A stretch of DNA of 47,893 nucleotides from Streptacidiphilus pinicola (lineage in GTDB: Bacteria; Actinomycetota; Actinomycetes; Streptomycetales; Streptomycetaceae): contig NZ_QKYN01000026.1 of assembly GCF_003258295.1 (NCBI RefSeq), positions 1 through 47,893 on the forward strand, in the 5' to 3' direction. This document shows, piece after piece, positions 7,993 to 16,563 of the stretch. The translations under genes and the position numbers were made by a program. Every line of letters starts with the position of its first letter. Positions within the stretch are counted from its first letter, which is position 1. Below the pieces are notes generated by a model. It saw nothing but the letters and a program-made list of their open reading frames with translations. It made no database searches and had not been told where the DNA came from.

Positions 7993-8787
7993 ATGAGGAC
8001 GCGCACGGTGGCAGCGGCTGGAGCAGTGCTGGCGGCGGTGCTGGCACTCTCCGCCTGCGGCGGGGGCGCCGGTGCGCAGGGGGCGAACGGCAACGGGACG
8101 AGCGCGTCGTCGAGCGCGACCCCCGACCCGAAGAGCACCTCCGGCGACACCGTTCCCACCGGCGGGACCGACACGGTCAGCAAGGAACTGGAGTACTACA
8201 TCGCCCACCCGGGCGGCGAGAAGACGGTCGCGCTCACCTTCGACGACGGCCCGAGCGGTCAGTGGACGCCGAAGATTCTCGCGCTGCTCGCGAAGTACAA
8301 CGCGCACGCGACCTTCTGTGAGATAGGCCCGGAGGCCCAGGCGGAACCGGGTGTGGTCCGCGAGATACTCGCCGGCGGAAACCGCCTGTGCGACCACTCG
8401 ATCCACCACAACGAGGCGATGTCGAAGCGGGGCCTCGCCTACGAGACGAATGAGATCGTCGGCGCCAAGAAGATGATCGAGGCGGCCGGCGGTTCCGGAA
8501 CCCAGGTCAGCTGGTTCCGTGCGCCGGGCGGTGATTTCTCTCCCGAGATCCGGCAGATATCCGCGGCGAACGGACTGCGTCCGCTCGCCTGGAGCATCGA
8601 CACCAATGACTGGAAGCGGCCCGGTGTGGCCTCGATCGTGGCCAACGTGAAGAAGAACGTGCGGCCCGGCTCGATCATTCTGATGCATGACGCCGGCGGT
8701 GACCGGAGCCAGACCGTGGCGGCCCTCGCCCAGCTGCTGCCGTGGCTGATCCAGCAGGGTTACTCCGTCAACTTCCCCGACGCCTGA
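7993..8787 (+). CDS. Polysaccharide deacetylase (NodB/CE4), lipoprotein
   Basis: 264-residue exported CE4 deacetylase acting on N-acetylated glycans such as peptidoglycan or chitin fragments. The N-terminus has a lipobox, LSAC, with lipidated Cys22, then a Gly/Ser/Thr-rich linker to about residue 60. All five NodB motifs are present: TFDDGP (82-87), HSIHHN (135-140, usually HSxxHP), RAPGG (176-180), DTNDW (203-207) and LMHD (230-233). The ATG at 7993 has a GGAAGGTGGG purine run upstream. It is divergent from serS. A T-tailed hairpin and a cluster of DnaA-box-like sites follow. Confidence 0.93.
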   Translation: MRTRTVAAAGAVLAAVLALSACGGGAGAQGANGNGTSASSSATPDPKSTSGDTVPTGGTDTVSKELEYYIAHPGGEKTVALTFDDGPSGQWTPKILALLAKYNAHATFCEIGPEAQAEPGVVREILAGGNRLCDHSIHHNEAMSKRGLAYETNEIVGAKKMIEAAGGSGTQVSWFRAPGGDFSPEIRQISAANGLRPLAWSIDTNDWKRPGVASIVANVKKNVRPGSIILMHDAGGDRSQTVAALAQLLPWLIQQGYSVNFPDA

Positions 8788-8798
8788 CGCGGAAGACC

Positions 8799-9080
8799 TG
8801 TGGATATCCCGGCTTTATCCACAGGGCGGGCGGAAGCCCTGTGGATTGTGGGTAATCACGCCTCTGAGCTCGCTAAACCTGGAGTTGGCGGCCAGGGGCG
8901 TGATTTTTTGGGTCCACGAAGGGGACTTTGGGGAAACAGACGAGCTGAATCCCTTTATGTCCGACTTGCCCGATCTGCAAGCTTTGCTGCGCAAGGCGAG
9001 TTTCGCCGGATCCTGCACCGTACCCCCAGGCTGTGGATAACCCAGTCCCCTGTGGATAACTCGGCCGGGGTTGTGGACTA
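8799..9080. other. Cluster of seven DnaA-box-like sequences
   Basis: Three exact TTATCCACA boxes lie at 8815-8823 (plus), 9032-9040 (minus) and 9051-9059 (minus). Four near matches lie at 8799-8807, 8840-8848, 8847-8855 and 9072-9080 (minus), each keeping at least a CCACA core. All are within about 280 bp of the 290-bp gap between the deacetylase and pheA. No ORF with convincing start signals lies in the gap. oriC genes (dnaA, dnaN) are not nearby, so this would be a non-origin cluster. Confidence 0.55.
8854..8909 (+). terminator. Candidate intrinsic terminator after the deacetylase
   Basis: Nine-bp perfect arms AATCACGCC (8854-8862) and GGCGTGATT (8897-8905) run into a six-T tract at 8904-8909. 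The 34-nt loop is long for a classical terminator. The T run is conspicuous in this GC-rich DNA. Confidence 0.5.
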
Positions 9081-10010
9081 CAGCTCCCCGCGGCCGTCCA
9101 GCGCTCGGGACAGCCAGTCCGCAGCGCGAGAGAACTCCTGGTCCGAGGTGCCCGGACGCACCGTCGCCGCCACCGCGTCCGCGCGCGGGTAGGAGCCCAG
9201 CAGTCGCACCTGCGGGCAGATCCGGTGCAGGCCCATCAGCGCCTCGCCCACCCGGCGGTCGGTGATGTGCCCCTCCGCGTCGGCGGCGAAGCAGTACTTG
9301 CCCAGCCCCTCACCCGTCGGCCGCGACTCGATCCGCATCAGGTTGACGCCGCGCACGGCGAACTCCTGCAGCAGCTCCAGCAGCGCGCCCGGGTGGTCGT
9401 CCGCCAGCCAGAAGACCGCCGAGGTCTTGTCACGGCCCGTCGCCGCCGGCGGCCGGCCCGGCCGGCCCACCAGTACGAAGCGGGTCGTGGCGTTCGCCGC
9501 GTCGTGGATCTCCGACGCCAGCGGCTCCAGGTGGTACAGCGGTGCGGCGAACTCGCCCGCGAAGGCGCCGTCGTACCGCCCCTCCTGCACCAGCCGCGCG
9601 CCGTCGGCGTTGCTCGCCGCCGACTCCCACTGCGCGTCCGGCAGATGCTCGCCCATCCAGTGCCGCACCTGCGGCTGCGCCGCGGGGTGGCCGGTGACGG
9701 TCTTCACGTCCTCCAGCTTGGTGCCGGGCCGCACCAGCAGCGCGAAAGCGATCGGCAGCAGCACCTCGCGGTAGATCATCAACGGCTCGCCCTGGGCCAG
9801 CTCGTCCATGGTCTGCCGGATCCCGCCCTCGACGGAGTTCTCGATCGGCACCAGCGCCCCGGCGGCCTCACCCCTCCGCACGGCATCCAGCGCGGCGGGC
9901 ACGGAGACGGCGGGCACGAGCTCCCTCGTGGCGGCCTCGGGCAGCGTCCGCAGCGCGGCCTCGGTAAAGGTGCCCTCCGGACCGAGGTAGGTGAATCGGT
10001 TCGCGGACAC
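9078..10010 (-). CDS. pheA: Prephenate dehydratase
   Basis: 310-residue enzyme converting prephenate to phenylpyruvate in phenylalanine synthesis. The catalytic domain carries VPIENSVEGG (about residues 54-63), SNADGARLV and the active-site TRF at 176-178. A C-terminal ACT domain (about 195-275) carries ESRPT at 228-232, the phenylalanine-binding signature, so feedback control is expected. The GTG start at 10010 is chosen because GGGAGG lies six bases upstream and the family N-terminus RFTYLGPEGTF begins there; the frame stays open far upstream but without coding sense. The 3' end touches a DnaA-box-like site. Confidence 0.95.
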   Translation of the reverse strand: MSANRFTYLGPEGTFTEAALRTLPEAATRELVPAVSVPAALDAVRRGEAAGALVPIENSVEGGIRQTMDELAQGEPLMIYREVLLPIAFALLVRPGTKLEDVKTVTGHPAAQPQVRHWMGEHLPDAQWESAASNADGARLVQEGRYDGAFAGEFAAPLYHLEPLASEIHDAANATTRFVLVGRPGRPPAATGRDKTSAVFWLADDHPGALLELLQEFAVRGVNLMRIESRPTGEGLGKYCFAADAEGHITDRRVGEALMGLHRICPQVRLLGSYPRADAVAATVRPGTSDQEFSRAADWLSRALDGRGEL

Positions 10011-10087
10011 GGCGACCTCCCAAGCTGCATACGGCACGTACGTAACGTTAACGACTGGCGGGGCGGTGAGACTCCGGGTCTTGCGCA

Positions 10088-10132
10088 GTGGGACACCCCC
10101 AGGGGTCACCCCTCGAGGAGGGCTTGTCCCAC
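10088..10132 (-). terminator. Hairpin overlapping the dtpA stop codon
   Basis: Arms GTGGGACA (10088-10095) and TGTCCCAC (10125-10132) enclose a region with further self-complementary C- and G-runs and the peroxidase stop codon (10106-10108). It probably terminates or stabilises the copper-cluster transcript before pheA. There is no T tract. Confidence 0.4.
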
Positions 10133-11359
10133 GTATCCGTCTGCCGGGGCCCCGCCAGGGATGGCGTACAGGCCCGAGGACTCGTGGACGAGGAAGCGCG
10201 ACAGCGCGTCGCCGCGGGCGAGTTTGCGCTGGACCGGGACGAAGCCCGTTCCGGGATCGGACTGGAAGCAGATGAAGAGCAGGCCCGCGTCCGGGGCGCC
10301 GTCGGGGCGGAGGCCGTCGTGGTACGAGTAGCCGCGGCGCAGCATCGCCGCGCCCTGGTTGGACGCGGGGGCGGCCACCCGCACGTGCGCGTCGCCGGGA
10401 ACGGCCAGGGAGCCGTCCGCGTTCTGTCGGGCCAGGTCGACGGGTGTGGCCTCGGTGCCACCGGACAGCGGCGCGCCGGACGCCTTGCGGCGGCCGACTG
10501 TGCGCTCCTGCACGGTGAGGGACTGCTGGTCCCAGTCGTCGAGCAGCATCCGGATCCGTCGGAAGACGGCGTAGCTGCCGCCCGCCATCCACGCCGGCCG
10601 GCCGCCGGAGGGGACGAAGACGCGGGAGGCGAAGTCGGCGTCGCTCGGCTTGGGGTTGTTGGTGCCGTCGATCTGGCCCATCAGATTGCGGCCGGTCACC
10701 GGCCGCGCCGTGGCGCCGGGGGCGCGGCTGAAGCCGGTCATCTGCCAGCGCGGGGCGGCCTGGCCGGCGGCGAGGCGCTGGAGGGTGCGCATCGCGTGGA
10801 AGGCGACCAGCGGGTCGTCGGCGCAGACCTGCAGCCACAGGTCGCCGTCGCTGCGGGCGCGGTCGATCCGGTCCTCGGGGAACGGCGGGAGCGCGGCCAG
10901 CTCACCCGGCAGCTGTGCCGCGAGCCCGGCCTTGGCGAAGACGGAGGCGCCGAATCCGAAGGTGACGGTGAGGGAGCTCGGCCCGGCGTCGAGGGCGACC
11001 TGGTCGTCCGTCAGGCCGGGCGGTGTGCGGCCCTCGGCCATCGCCGCCGCCGCGGCGGACCAGCGCTTCATCAGCGCGGTGAGACCCGGCCGTCCGATGC
11101 CGGGGCTGAGGTCGAAGGCGGTGGCGTGCAGGGTGGACTGCATCGGCTCGACGATCCCCGCCTGGTGGGCGCCGTGGAACGGCACCGCCGAGCTGCCGAG
11201 CGCGGTCGCGGGGGTGACGGCCGCCGTCGACTGCTTCGGGCCCGGCCCGGCGAGGGCGTAGCCGCCCGCGCCGAGGGCGAGGCCGGCGGCCCCGCCCGCA
11301 CCCGCCGCGCCGAGGAGGCGACGGCGGGACAGCTGCGGGTGGGGTTGGTCGGAGCTCAT
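10106..11359 (-). CDS. dtpA: Tat-exported DyP-type haem peroxidase
   Basis: 417-residue dye-decolorising peroxidase. The N-terminus has a twin-arginine signal (SRRRLLG at 11-17, then a hydrophobic Ala/Gly stretch), so it is folded with haem in the cytoplasm and exported. DyP hallmarks are GQIDG at 228-232 with catalytic Asp231, the proximal haem His in GDAHVRV (about 325) and the distal Arg in MLRRGYSY (341-342). The ATG at 11359 is preferred: a purine-rich AAGGAAAG precedes it and it puts the Tat motif at the N-terminus. An in-frame ATG at 11407 would add 16 residues. It ends the copper cluster; in Streptomyces lividans the orthologue works with Sco and ECuC in copper-dependent development. 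Confidence 0.93.
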   Translation of the reverse strand: MSSDQPHPQLSRRRLLGAAGAGGAAGLALGAGGYALAGPGPKQSTAAVTPATALGSSAVPFHGAHQAGIVEPMQSTLHATAFDLSPGIGRPGLTALMKRWSAAAAAMAEGRTPPGLTDDQVALDAGPSSLTVTFGFGASVFAKAGLAAQLPGELAALPPFPEDRIDRARSDGDLWLQVCADDPLVAFHAMRTLQRLAAGQAAPRWQMTGFSRAPGATARPVTGRNLMGQIDGTNNPKPSDADFASRVFVPSGGRPAWMAGGSYAVFRRIRMLLDDWDQQSLTVQERTVGRRKASGAPLSGGTEATPVDLARQNADGSLAVPGDAHVRVAAPASNQGAAMLRRGYSYHDGLRPDGAPDAGLLFICFQSDPGTGFVPVQRKLARGDALSRFLVHESSGLYAIPGGAPADGYVGQALLEG

Positions 11360-11411
11360 GGCGGTGCTTTCTTTCCTTGCTTTCTCGGACGTCGTTTTCG
11401 CGGACATCGCG

Positions 11412-13406
11412 TCAGTTCACGCTGATCTGCGTGGCGACGGTGGCCTCGTCGATGTCGTCCGAGCGGACGGTCACGGCGAGCGTCCACTGACCAGGCAGCG
11501 GCAGCTCCAGGTCGGACGTGCCGTAGTGGCCGATGTCGAGGTGGGTCAGCTTGACCGGGAGCGGGCCCAGGTTCTTCGACTTGAGCGTGAGCGCGATGTC
11601 GATCTCGGGGACGTCCACGGGCTTGCCGCCGCTGTCGTAGAGGTAGGCGTGCAGGGTGTTCTGACCCGGGCGGGCCGGGTCGATGTCGATGGTGACCTTG
11701 CCCTTGGCCGCGCGCGTGCTGCCGGTGGTGTCGTAGGGGAGGGTCACGTCGACGGGCCCGTGGGCGGCCGCCGCGGCGACGGACTGCTGCTCGGCGACGG
11801 CGCGACCGGGCGGGGAGTTCGTCAGTGCGGTGGTCAGCGCCAGCACGACGACCGCGAAGACGGCCTCCAGCCCGACGGAGCGCAGCAGCATGCCGCGCGC
11901 CGGTGCGGCCTCCCGGGCCTTGCGCTGCTGTGCCTGCTGCCGGGCCTTGGCCTGCCGGACGAGCTGCGCCGCGCGCGCCGGGTCGCCGTCGTCGTGCGCG
12001 CCCCTGTGTTGGCCGCTCCGCGCGGCGGCCGGCACCTCGGCGAGCACCTCGGCCTCGGCCTCGGACGGCTCGGTCTCCGGCTCGGCCTCCGACTGCGCGT
12101 CGGCCGAGGCGTCCGTGCGCAGCAGGGCGAGCCAGCGGCGGGACATCCAGGCGGCGCCGAGGATGACGAGCACCGCGCCGATCTTGACGAGCAGCAGCCG
12201 CCCGTAGGTGGTTCCGGTCAGCGCGGACCAGGAGCCGAGGCCGCGCCAGGCCTGGTAGACGCCGGTCGCGGTGAGCGCGACGACGCACCAGAACGCGAGC
12301 GTCGAGAACCGGCCGACGGCCGCTGCGTCGATGCCGCCCGCCCGGGCGTGGGCGCGCAGGCCGACGAGGACGGTGGCCAGGCCGCCCAGCCACAGCGACA
12401 TGGCGAGGATGTGGACGGTGTCGAGGGTGACCGCGAGCGGGACCTGGAGGCCGACCGAGGCGTGGTCGCCCAGCGGCCAGGTGACGGCGATCGCGATCGC
12501 GAGCAGTGCTCCGGTGACGCCCAGTCCGATTCGGCGCCGCCGCTCCGCGACGAGAGCACCGCTCTCGCCCGCGTCACCGCCATCGGCTCCTTCCGTGACC
12601 TTCGGATCGTCAGTGCTGTCCGCGTGCCCGCCGAGCAGCGCCAGGAAGACCCCCGCCCCGGCCAGCAACAGCACCCGCACCGCCAGCAGCACGCCCAGCT
12701 TCTCGCCCAGCACCTGCCGCAGCAGCGACAGGTCGAGGACCTTGCCGAGCCCCGACCCCGCCTCGTACGTCCCGCGCAGCGCCAGCTCCGCCAGCGTCGA
12801 CAGCAGCAGCCCCGCCCAGCCGACGATCATCAGCCGCTGCACGCCGCGCCGCCGCAGACCGCCGTGCCAGCACAGCAGGACCGCGGCGACGGAGCCCACC
12901 AGCAGCGCCATCGCCCCGTACTGCACGCCGCGCGACAGCCCGTAGAGCGTGCCCGTCGCGGTCGGCCCGGTGCCGGCGCCGACACCGGCGACGCCGCTCA
13001 GCGCGGCCGGCGGGGAGGTGCGCCCGATGGAGAAGGTGAACGCGCCCGCGACCGGGTGGGTGTCGGCGGAGATGACCCGCCACGCGACGGTGTAGGTGCC
13101 CTGGGCGGCGGCCGCGTTCGAGTCGATCCGGATCTGCGCCGTCGACGCGTCCCCGGAGGAGTGCCCGGCCGTGCCGGTGTCGACGCGCTTGCCGCTCGGG
13201 TCGAAGACCCGTAGCGCGTCCGGCTCCAGGGTCACCGACTCGCTGAACCGCAGCGTCACCGAGCCCGGCGGTACGGCGACCACGGCGCCCTGGGCCGGGT
13301 CCGTCGACAGCAGCGCGGCGTGCGCCGAGGCCACGCCGGCCCCGCCGAGCAGCAGCGCGGCCAGCAGCGCGAGCAGCGCCGCGCCGGAGCGCACGAATCG
13401 CCTCAT
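11412..13406 (-). CDS. CopC-CopD fusion with C-terminal YtkA-like domain, copper uptake
   Basis: 664-residue membrane protein. A signal peptide ends at ASAHA, so the mature N-terminus is the His that is a Cu(II) ligand in CopC. The CopC beta-domain (about 29-125) includes a second ligand region, ADTHPVAG. About eight membrane helices of the CopD type follow (roughly 155-435). A charged, low-complexity cytoplasmic loop with Ala/Glu/Gln runs is next, then a last helix and a C-terminal extracytoplasmic YtkA-like beta-domain (about 545-664). Probable role is copper import or periplasm-side copper handling for secreted cuproproteins. It lies between the PCu(A)C gene and dtpA, both close, as in one operon. 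Confidence 0.9.
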   Translation of the reverse strand: MRRFVRSGAALLALLAALLLGGAGVASAHAALLSTDPAQGAVVAVPPGSVTLRFSESVTLEPDALRVFDPSGKRVDTGTAGHSSGDASTAQIRIDSNAAAAQGTYTVAWRVISADTHPVAGAFTFSIGRTSPPAALSGVAGVGAGTGPTATGTLYGLSRGVQYGAMALLVGSVAAVLLCWHGGLRRRGVQRLMIVGWAGLLLSTLAELALRGTYEAGSGLGKVLDLSLLRQVLGEKLGVLLAVRVLLLAGAGVFLALLGGHADSTDDPKVTEGADGGDAGESGALVAERRRRIGLGVTGALLAIAIAVTWPLGDHASVGLQVPLAVTLDTVHILAMSLWLGGLATVLVGLRAHARAGGIDAAAVGRFSTLAFWCVVALTATGVYQAWRGLGSWSALTGTTYGRLLLVKIGAVLVILGAAWMSRRWLALLRTDASADAQSEAEPETEPSEAEAEVLAEVPAAARSGQHRGAHDDGDPARAAQLVRQAKARQQAQQRKAREAAPARGMLLRSVGLEAVFAVVVLALTTALTNSPPGRAVAEQQSVAAAAAHGPVDVTLPYDTTGSTRAAKGKVTIDIDPARPGQNTLHAYLYDSGGKPVDVPEIDIALTLKSKNLGPLPVKLTHLDIGHYGTSDLELPLPGQWTLAVTVRSDDIDEATVATQISVN

Positions 13407-13437
13407 CGCGGCGTCCCTTCTCTTCCCGTGCGGCTCA

Positions 13438-13914
13438 TCAGCTGCTCTGTCCGGGCTGATAGGTCAGCGGCTGCACCGTCGCCTGGACGGTAACCGGTGC
13501 GGCGTCGTCGAAGCGCAGGTTCAGCTCGATCCGCGCGCCGAGCTTCGGCGCCGGGCTCAGGCCCATCAGCATCAGGTGCCGCCCGCCGCGCGCGAACGCC
13601 ACCGTGCCGTGGGCGGGGATCTGGACGGTCGGCGTGTCGAGCATCGTCGAGGCGGTGCTCTGGTGCATCGAGACGGACTGCGCCTGCGGGCTGGTGACAC
13701 CCGTCAGCGTCGCGGCCCGGCCGCCGTCGTTGCGGACCACGAGGTAGCCCGCGGCCATGTCCGGCAGGGACGGCAGCGGTATGTAGGCACCGGAGACGCT
13801 GAGCCGCGGCGGCGAGGCCTGCGCGGTGCCGGACGCGGAGCCGGACGAGGAGCAGCCGGCCAGCGCCAGCGGCGCGGCGAGGGCGGCGGCGGCCAGGGCG
13901 GCGCGCCGCCTCAC
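13438..13914 (-). CDS. PCu(A)C-type copper chaperone lipoprotein (ECuC-like)
   Basis: 158-residue lipoprotein with lipobox LAGC and lipidated Cys21. The copper site is complete: His84, Met91, His113 and Met115, in the pattern H-x6-M-x21-H-x-M (parent family H-x10-M-x21-H-x-M, so the first spacing is short). It should bind Cu(I) outside the membrane and pass it on, probably to Sco. The GTG start at 13914 overlaps the sco stop codon (GTGA), showing translational coupling. A cupredoxin-like fold is expected. Orthologues next to sco and dtpA are known in S. lividans. Confidence 0.92.
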   Translation of the reverse strand: MRRRAALAAAALAAPLALAGCSSSGSASGTAQASPPRLSVSGAYIPLPSLPDMAAGYLVVRNDGGRAATLTGVTSPQAQSVSMHQSTASTMLDTPTVQIPAHGTVAFARGGRHLMLMGLSPAPKLGARIELNLRFDDAAPVTVQATVQPLTYQPGQSS

Positions 13915-14594
13915 GCCGCCACGCCCTTGATCAGCAGTGGCAGGTCGTGCTGGAAGACGGCCGAGGTGGTGCCGCTGGTGTAGAGGACGTGCGCCTTGTC
14001 GTCGGTGGGCAGGAAGGCGAGCGTCTGCGCGCCGTGCACCGGCTCCTGGCCCTTGACCGGGGCGGCGACGTAGACGCCGACGGACTTGGCCGCCGCGATG
14101 ATCGTCTGGATGTCTCCGGTGAGGCCGATGAACGACGGGTTGAACGCGGCCAGCCAGGTGCGGATCCCGGAGGGCGTGTCCCTGGCCGGGTCGGTGGAGA
14201 CGAAGACCACGTCGATCTTGCTCTGCTGGTCCTTCGGCAGCTTGCTGACGGCCACCGCGATGTCGCCCATGGTCGTCGGGCAGACGTCGGGGCAGTGCGT
14301 GTAGCCGAAGTAGAGCAGCATCGCCTTGCCGCGCGTGCCGGCGGCCAGGTCGAAGGGCTTGCCGCTGGTGTCGGTGAGCGTGACGGCGGGCTTGTCGAAG
14401 GTGCGGCCCAGCGGCGTGCCCTGGTAGGGGCCCTGCTGCGCCTGCGTCGACGGTGTGAGCTGGCTGCCGTCGGCGGAGGCGGCGCCCGAGGAGGAGGAGC
14501 CGCAGGCGGCCAGCAGCAGTGCGGCGGCGCCGCCGACCGAGCCGAGCAGGACGGAGCGCCGGGTCGGGCGGGTCGGGAACGAGGAGGAGGTCAT
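13911..14594 (-). CDS. sco: Sco1/SenC/PrrC copper chaperone lipoprotein
   Basis: 227-residue lipoprotein. TRRSVLLGS and a hydrophobic run lead to lipobox LAAC with Cys31; the RR pair could direct Tat export. The thioredoxin-fold copper site is CPDVC (Cys101 and Cys105) with the distal ligand His187 in VHGAQTLAF. Known role of the family is copper insertion into the CuA site of cytochrome oxidase or thiol redox. The ATG at 14594 is supported by GGGAAAG about nine bases upstream; the open frame extends further without coding features. It lies 82 bp after ycnI and overlaps the PCu(A)C gene by 4 bp. Confidence 0.94.
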   Translation of the reverse strand: MTSSSFPTRPTRRSVLLGSVGGAAALLLAACGSSSSGAASADGSQLTPSTQAQQGPYQGTPLGRTFDKPAVTLTDTSGKPFDLAAGTRGKAMLLYFGYTHCPDVCPTTMGDIAVAVSKLPKDQQSKIDVVFVSTDPARDTPSGIRTWLAAFNPSFIGLTGDIQTIIAAAKSVGVYVAAPVKGQEPVHGAQTLAFLPTDDKAHVLYTSGTTSAVFQHDLPLLIKGVAA

Positions 14595-14676
14595 GTCGGG
14601 GCTTTCCCTGGAGGCTTGACGGAGGGGCCGGCGGGCCGCCGCGCGAGGCGGCCCGCCGGTGCGGATCGGGCGCGGA

Positions 14677-15426
14677 TCAGGAGGCGCTGCCGCGCCCGCC
14701 GCGCCGCCAGCCGAGGAAGCCGAGCGCGACGCCGGCGACGCCCACCGCCACGCCGATGCCGCCGAGCACACGGGCCGCGTCGTCACTGGAGCTGCTGGAG
14801 GCGCTCGCCTGGTTGTTGCCGCCGGACGTCTTGGCGTCCGTGCTCCCCGCGGGGGACGCGGAGTCGGAACCGGCCGCGGTCAGGTTCAGCGTCGGGGCCG
14901 GGTGCTGCGGCTCGGTGCCGCCGGCGGCGGCCGGGGCGTCGATCCAGCGGACCACGTTGCCGTCCGAGTAGGTCTGCAGCGTCTTGAACTGCAGTTGCTT
15001 GGCGTTGCTGGGCAGTTGGCCGAAGTCGACGGTGAAGTCCTGGTACTGGCCCGGCGCGATCTTGCCGCCGGTCCAGATGATCTCCGAGACGGCGTCGGTG
15101 ACCGGGCCGTCGTCGGTCTGGATCGGCGTGGCGAGCTTCGCGGTCTTCACCTCGCTGGTCCAGCCCGCGACCGGGCCGACCAGAGCGGAGGCGATCGGGT
15201 GGTCGGTGGGGAAGTAGACGTCGACCTTCACGGTCGAGGCGGTGTCCGACTCGTTCGGCACCCGGAAGGCGAAGACCTGGTCCGCGGCCCCGGCGGCGGC
15301 CTGGTTCGGCTGCACGGTCACGTGGGCGGAGGCCGGTCCGGCGATCAGCAGCACGCCGCCGGCGGCGAGAGCGGCGGGGACGGCGAGACGGCGGACGGCG
15401 GTGCGGGCGTCGGTGCGCATACGCAT
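14677..15426 (-). CDS. ycnI: YcnI-family copper-associated membrane-anchored protein
   Basis: 249 residues. The signal peptide ends at ASAHV, so the mature protein starts with His, the N-terminal copper ligand of the YcnI (DUF1775) family. The Ig-like domain spans about 38-190 and includes a conserved Trp in VAGWTSEV and another in EIIWTGG. A Ser/Ala linker and a C-terminal transmembrane helix with GWRRGGRG follow, a stop-transfer anchor. The ATG at 15426 has GAGGAGAG at -18 to -11. It is the first member of the tight copper group sco, PCu(A)C, copCD, dtpA. Confidence 0.92.
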   Translation of the reverse strand: MRMRTDARTAVRRLAVPAALAAGGVLLIAGPASAHVTVQPNQAAAGAADQVFAFRVPNESDTASTVKVDVYFPTDHPIASALVGPVAGWTSEVKTAKLATPIQTDDGPVTDAVSEIIWTGGKIAPGQYQDFTVDFGQLPSNAKQLQFKTLQTYSDGNVVRWIDAPAAAGGTEPQHPAPTLNLTAAGSDSASPAGSTDAKTSGGNNQASASSSSSDDAARVLGGIGVAVGVAGVALGFLGWRRGGRGSAS

Positions 15427-15582
15427 GGGTGGATCTCTCCTCAAGCCTGTGTGAAAGCCTGCTCCGTGGCGACGGCTGACAGGAGGCGTCGACGCGCGGA
15501 GGGCAGGGAAGGGACCCCGCGGGTGCGGGGCTCGTGGCAGATAGGCGAGGGTCTGCCGGGCACCGCGCGAGGGCGGGAGCGG

Positions 15583-16356
15583 TCAGACCAGGAGAGCGCG
15601 CGGCGGGCCGCGCCGGACCAGTTGGTGCCGAAGATGCAGGGCGCCGGGGAGCCGCCAGGGTTCGTCCGCGCGGCGCGCGCGGCGCGGCCCGGTCGGCTCG
15701 GAGGCGGTGGCGACGACTATCGCGAGCAGACCGACCAGTCGGCGGACCAGCGTGCACAGCGGTGCGACGGCCAGCGTCAGCAGCCGGAACACGGCGGCCT
15801 CGCCGCGCCGCAGCCACCAGCCGGCGACGAGCGCGGCCAGCAGGTGGCCGGCCAGCATGACCGGCGTCAGGCCGAGCACCATCCACAGGCCCGTGGAGCC
15901 GGCAGGGTGCGCCGGCGCCGAGGCGAGATAGAGGTGCGGGTCCAGCCCGGCGTCGCTCACGATCTGCCAGGCGGTCTTGTCCGCGGGCAGCGGTCCGCAC
16001 AGCAGCGAGGCGGCGAGGCGCGCGATCGGGTCCGAGGAGCCGGCGGCCATGCCGGGCATCCCGGCCATGGAGCCGCCCGCCTGGTGGGCGCTCAGGTGGA
16101 ACAGCACGTGCAGCCCGAGCTCGCCGACGGCGAGCCCGCCCGCGATCGCGCCGAGTCCGCGTTCCCGCCCGGCCAGCGCGGCCGCCGGCAGCGTCACCAG
16201 CAGCAGGCCGACGAGCAGTGTCGGCAGTGGCACCGGCCCACCGCCCGCGCAGGCGTGGCCGAGCGCGGACACCAGGACACAGACCGTCGCGAAGGGCAGC
16301 GCCCGCAACACGCGAAGGTCCCAGCTGGTCGCGCCGGAGGCGCCGGGGGTGGCCAT
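15583..16356 (-). CDS. Integral membrane protein with Met/His-rich loop, copper cluster
   Basis: 257 residues with about five to six membrane segments. An extracytoplasmic loop after the third helix reads AHQAGGSMAGMPGM and contains two upstream His residues, resembling Met/His copper-binding loops. The C-terminal 40 residues are basic and cytoplasmic. I do not recognise a named family. The ATG at 16356 is the likely start; the open frame upstream lacks coding character. It precedes ycnI by 156 bp on the same strand, with a small hairpin (15515-15530) in the gap, so it may be co-regulated with the copper genes. Confidence 0.75.
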   Translation of the reverse strand: MATPGASGATSWDLRVLRALPFATVCVLVSALGHACAGGGPVPLPTLLVGLLLVTLPAAALAGRERGLGAIAGGLAVGELGLHVLFHLSAHQAGGSMAGMPGMAAGSSDPIARLAASLLCGPLPADKTAWQIVSDAGLDPHLYLASAPAHPAGSTGLWMVLGLTPVMLAGHLLAALVAGWWLRRGEAAVFRLLTLAVAPLCTLVRRLVGLLAIVVATASEPTGPRRARRADEPWRLPGALHLRHQLVRRGPPRALLV

Positions 16357-16563
16357 GACGCCCGTCAGTCTCTCAGAGCGGGACGGGACGGACGCTCGCG
16401 GGGCCGAAACTGGGCGCGGGACGGGGCAATCGCACGCCCCCAATGCGCTCGTGCGCTCCGGTATTCCGCCAAGAGAGCGACAAGATCCGAGCGGAGTGGT
16501 TCGTTCCCGGGCGGGTCGGCAATACCTACTGGTATGTGGTGCCGCAGCCAGGAGGAGCCTTTC

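Noticed and set aside
8846-9040. 64-codon ORF in the deacetylase-pheA gap
   Set aside because: The GTG start has no RBS and sits inside DnaA-box-like sequence; the translation has no recognisable motif. It cannot be excluded entirely.
9078-10838. 586-codon open frame on the minus strand containing pheA
   Set aside because: Only the part from 10010 onward looks like protein; the rest overlaps the DyP peroxidase in another frame and is Arg/Pro-rich shadow sequence.
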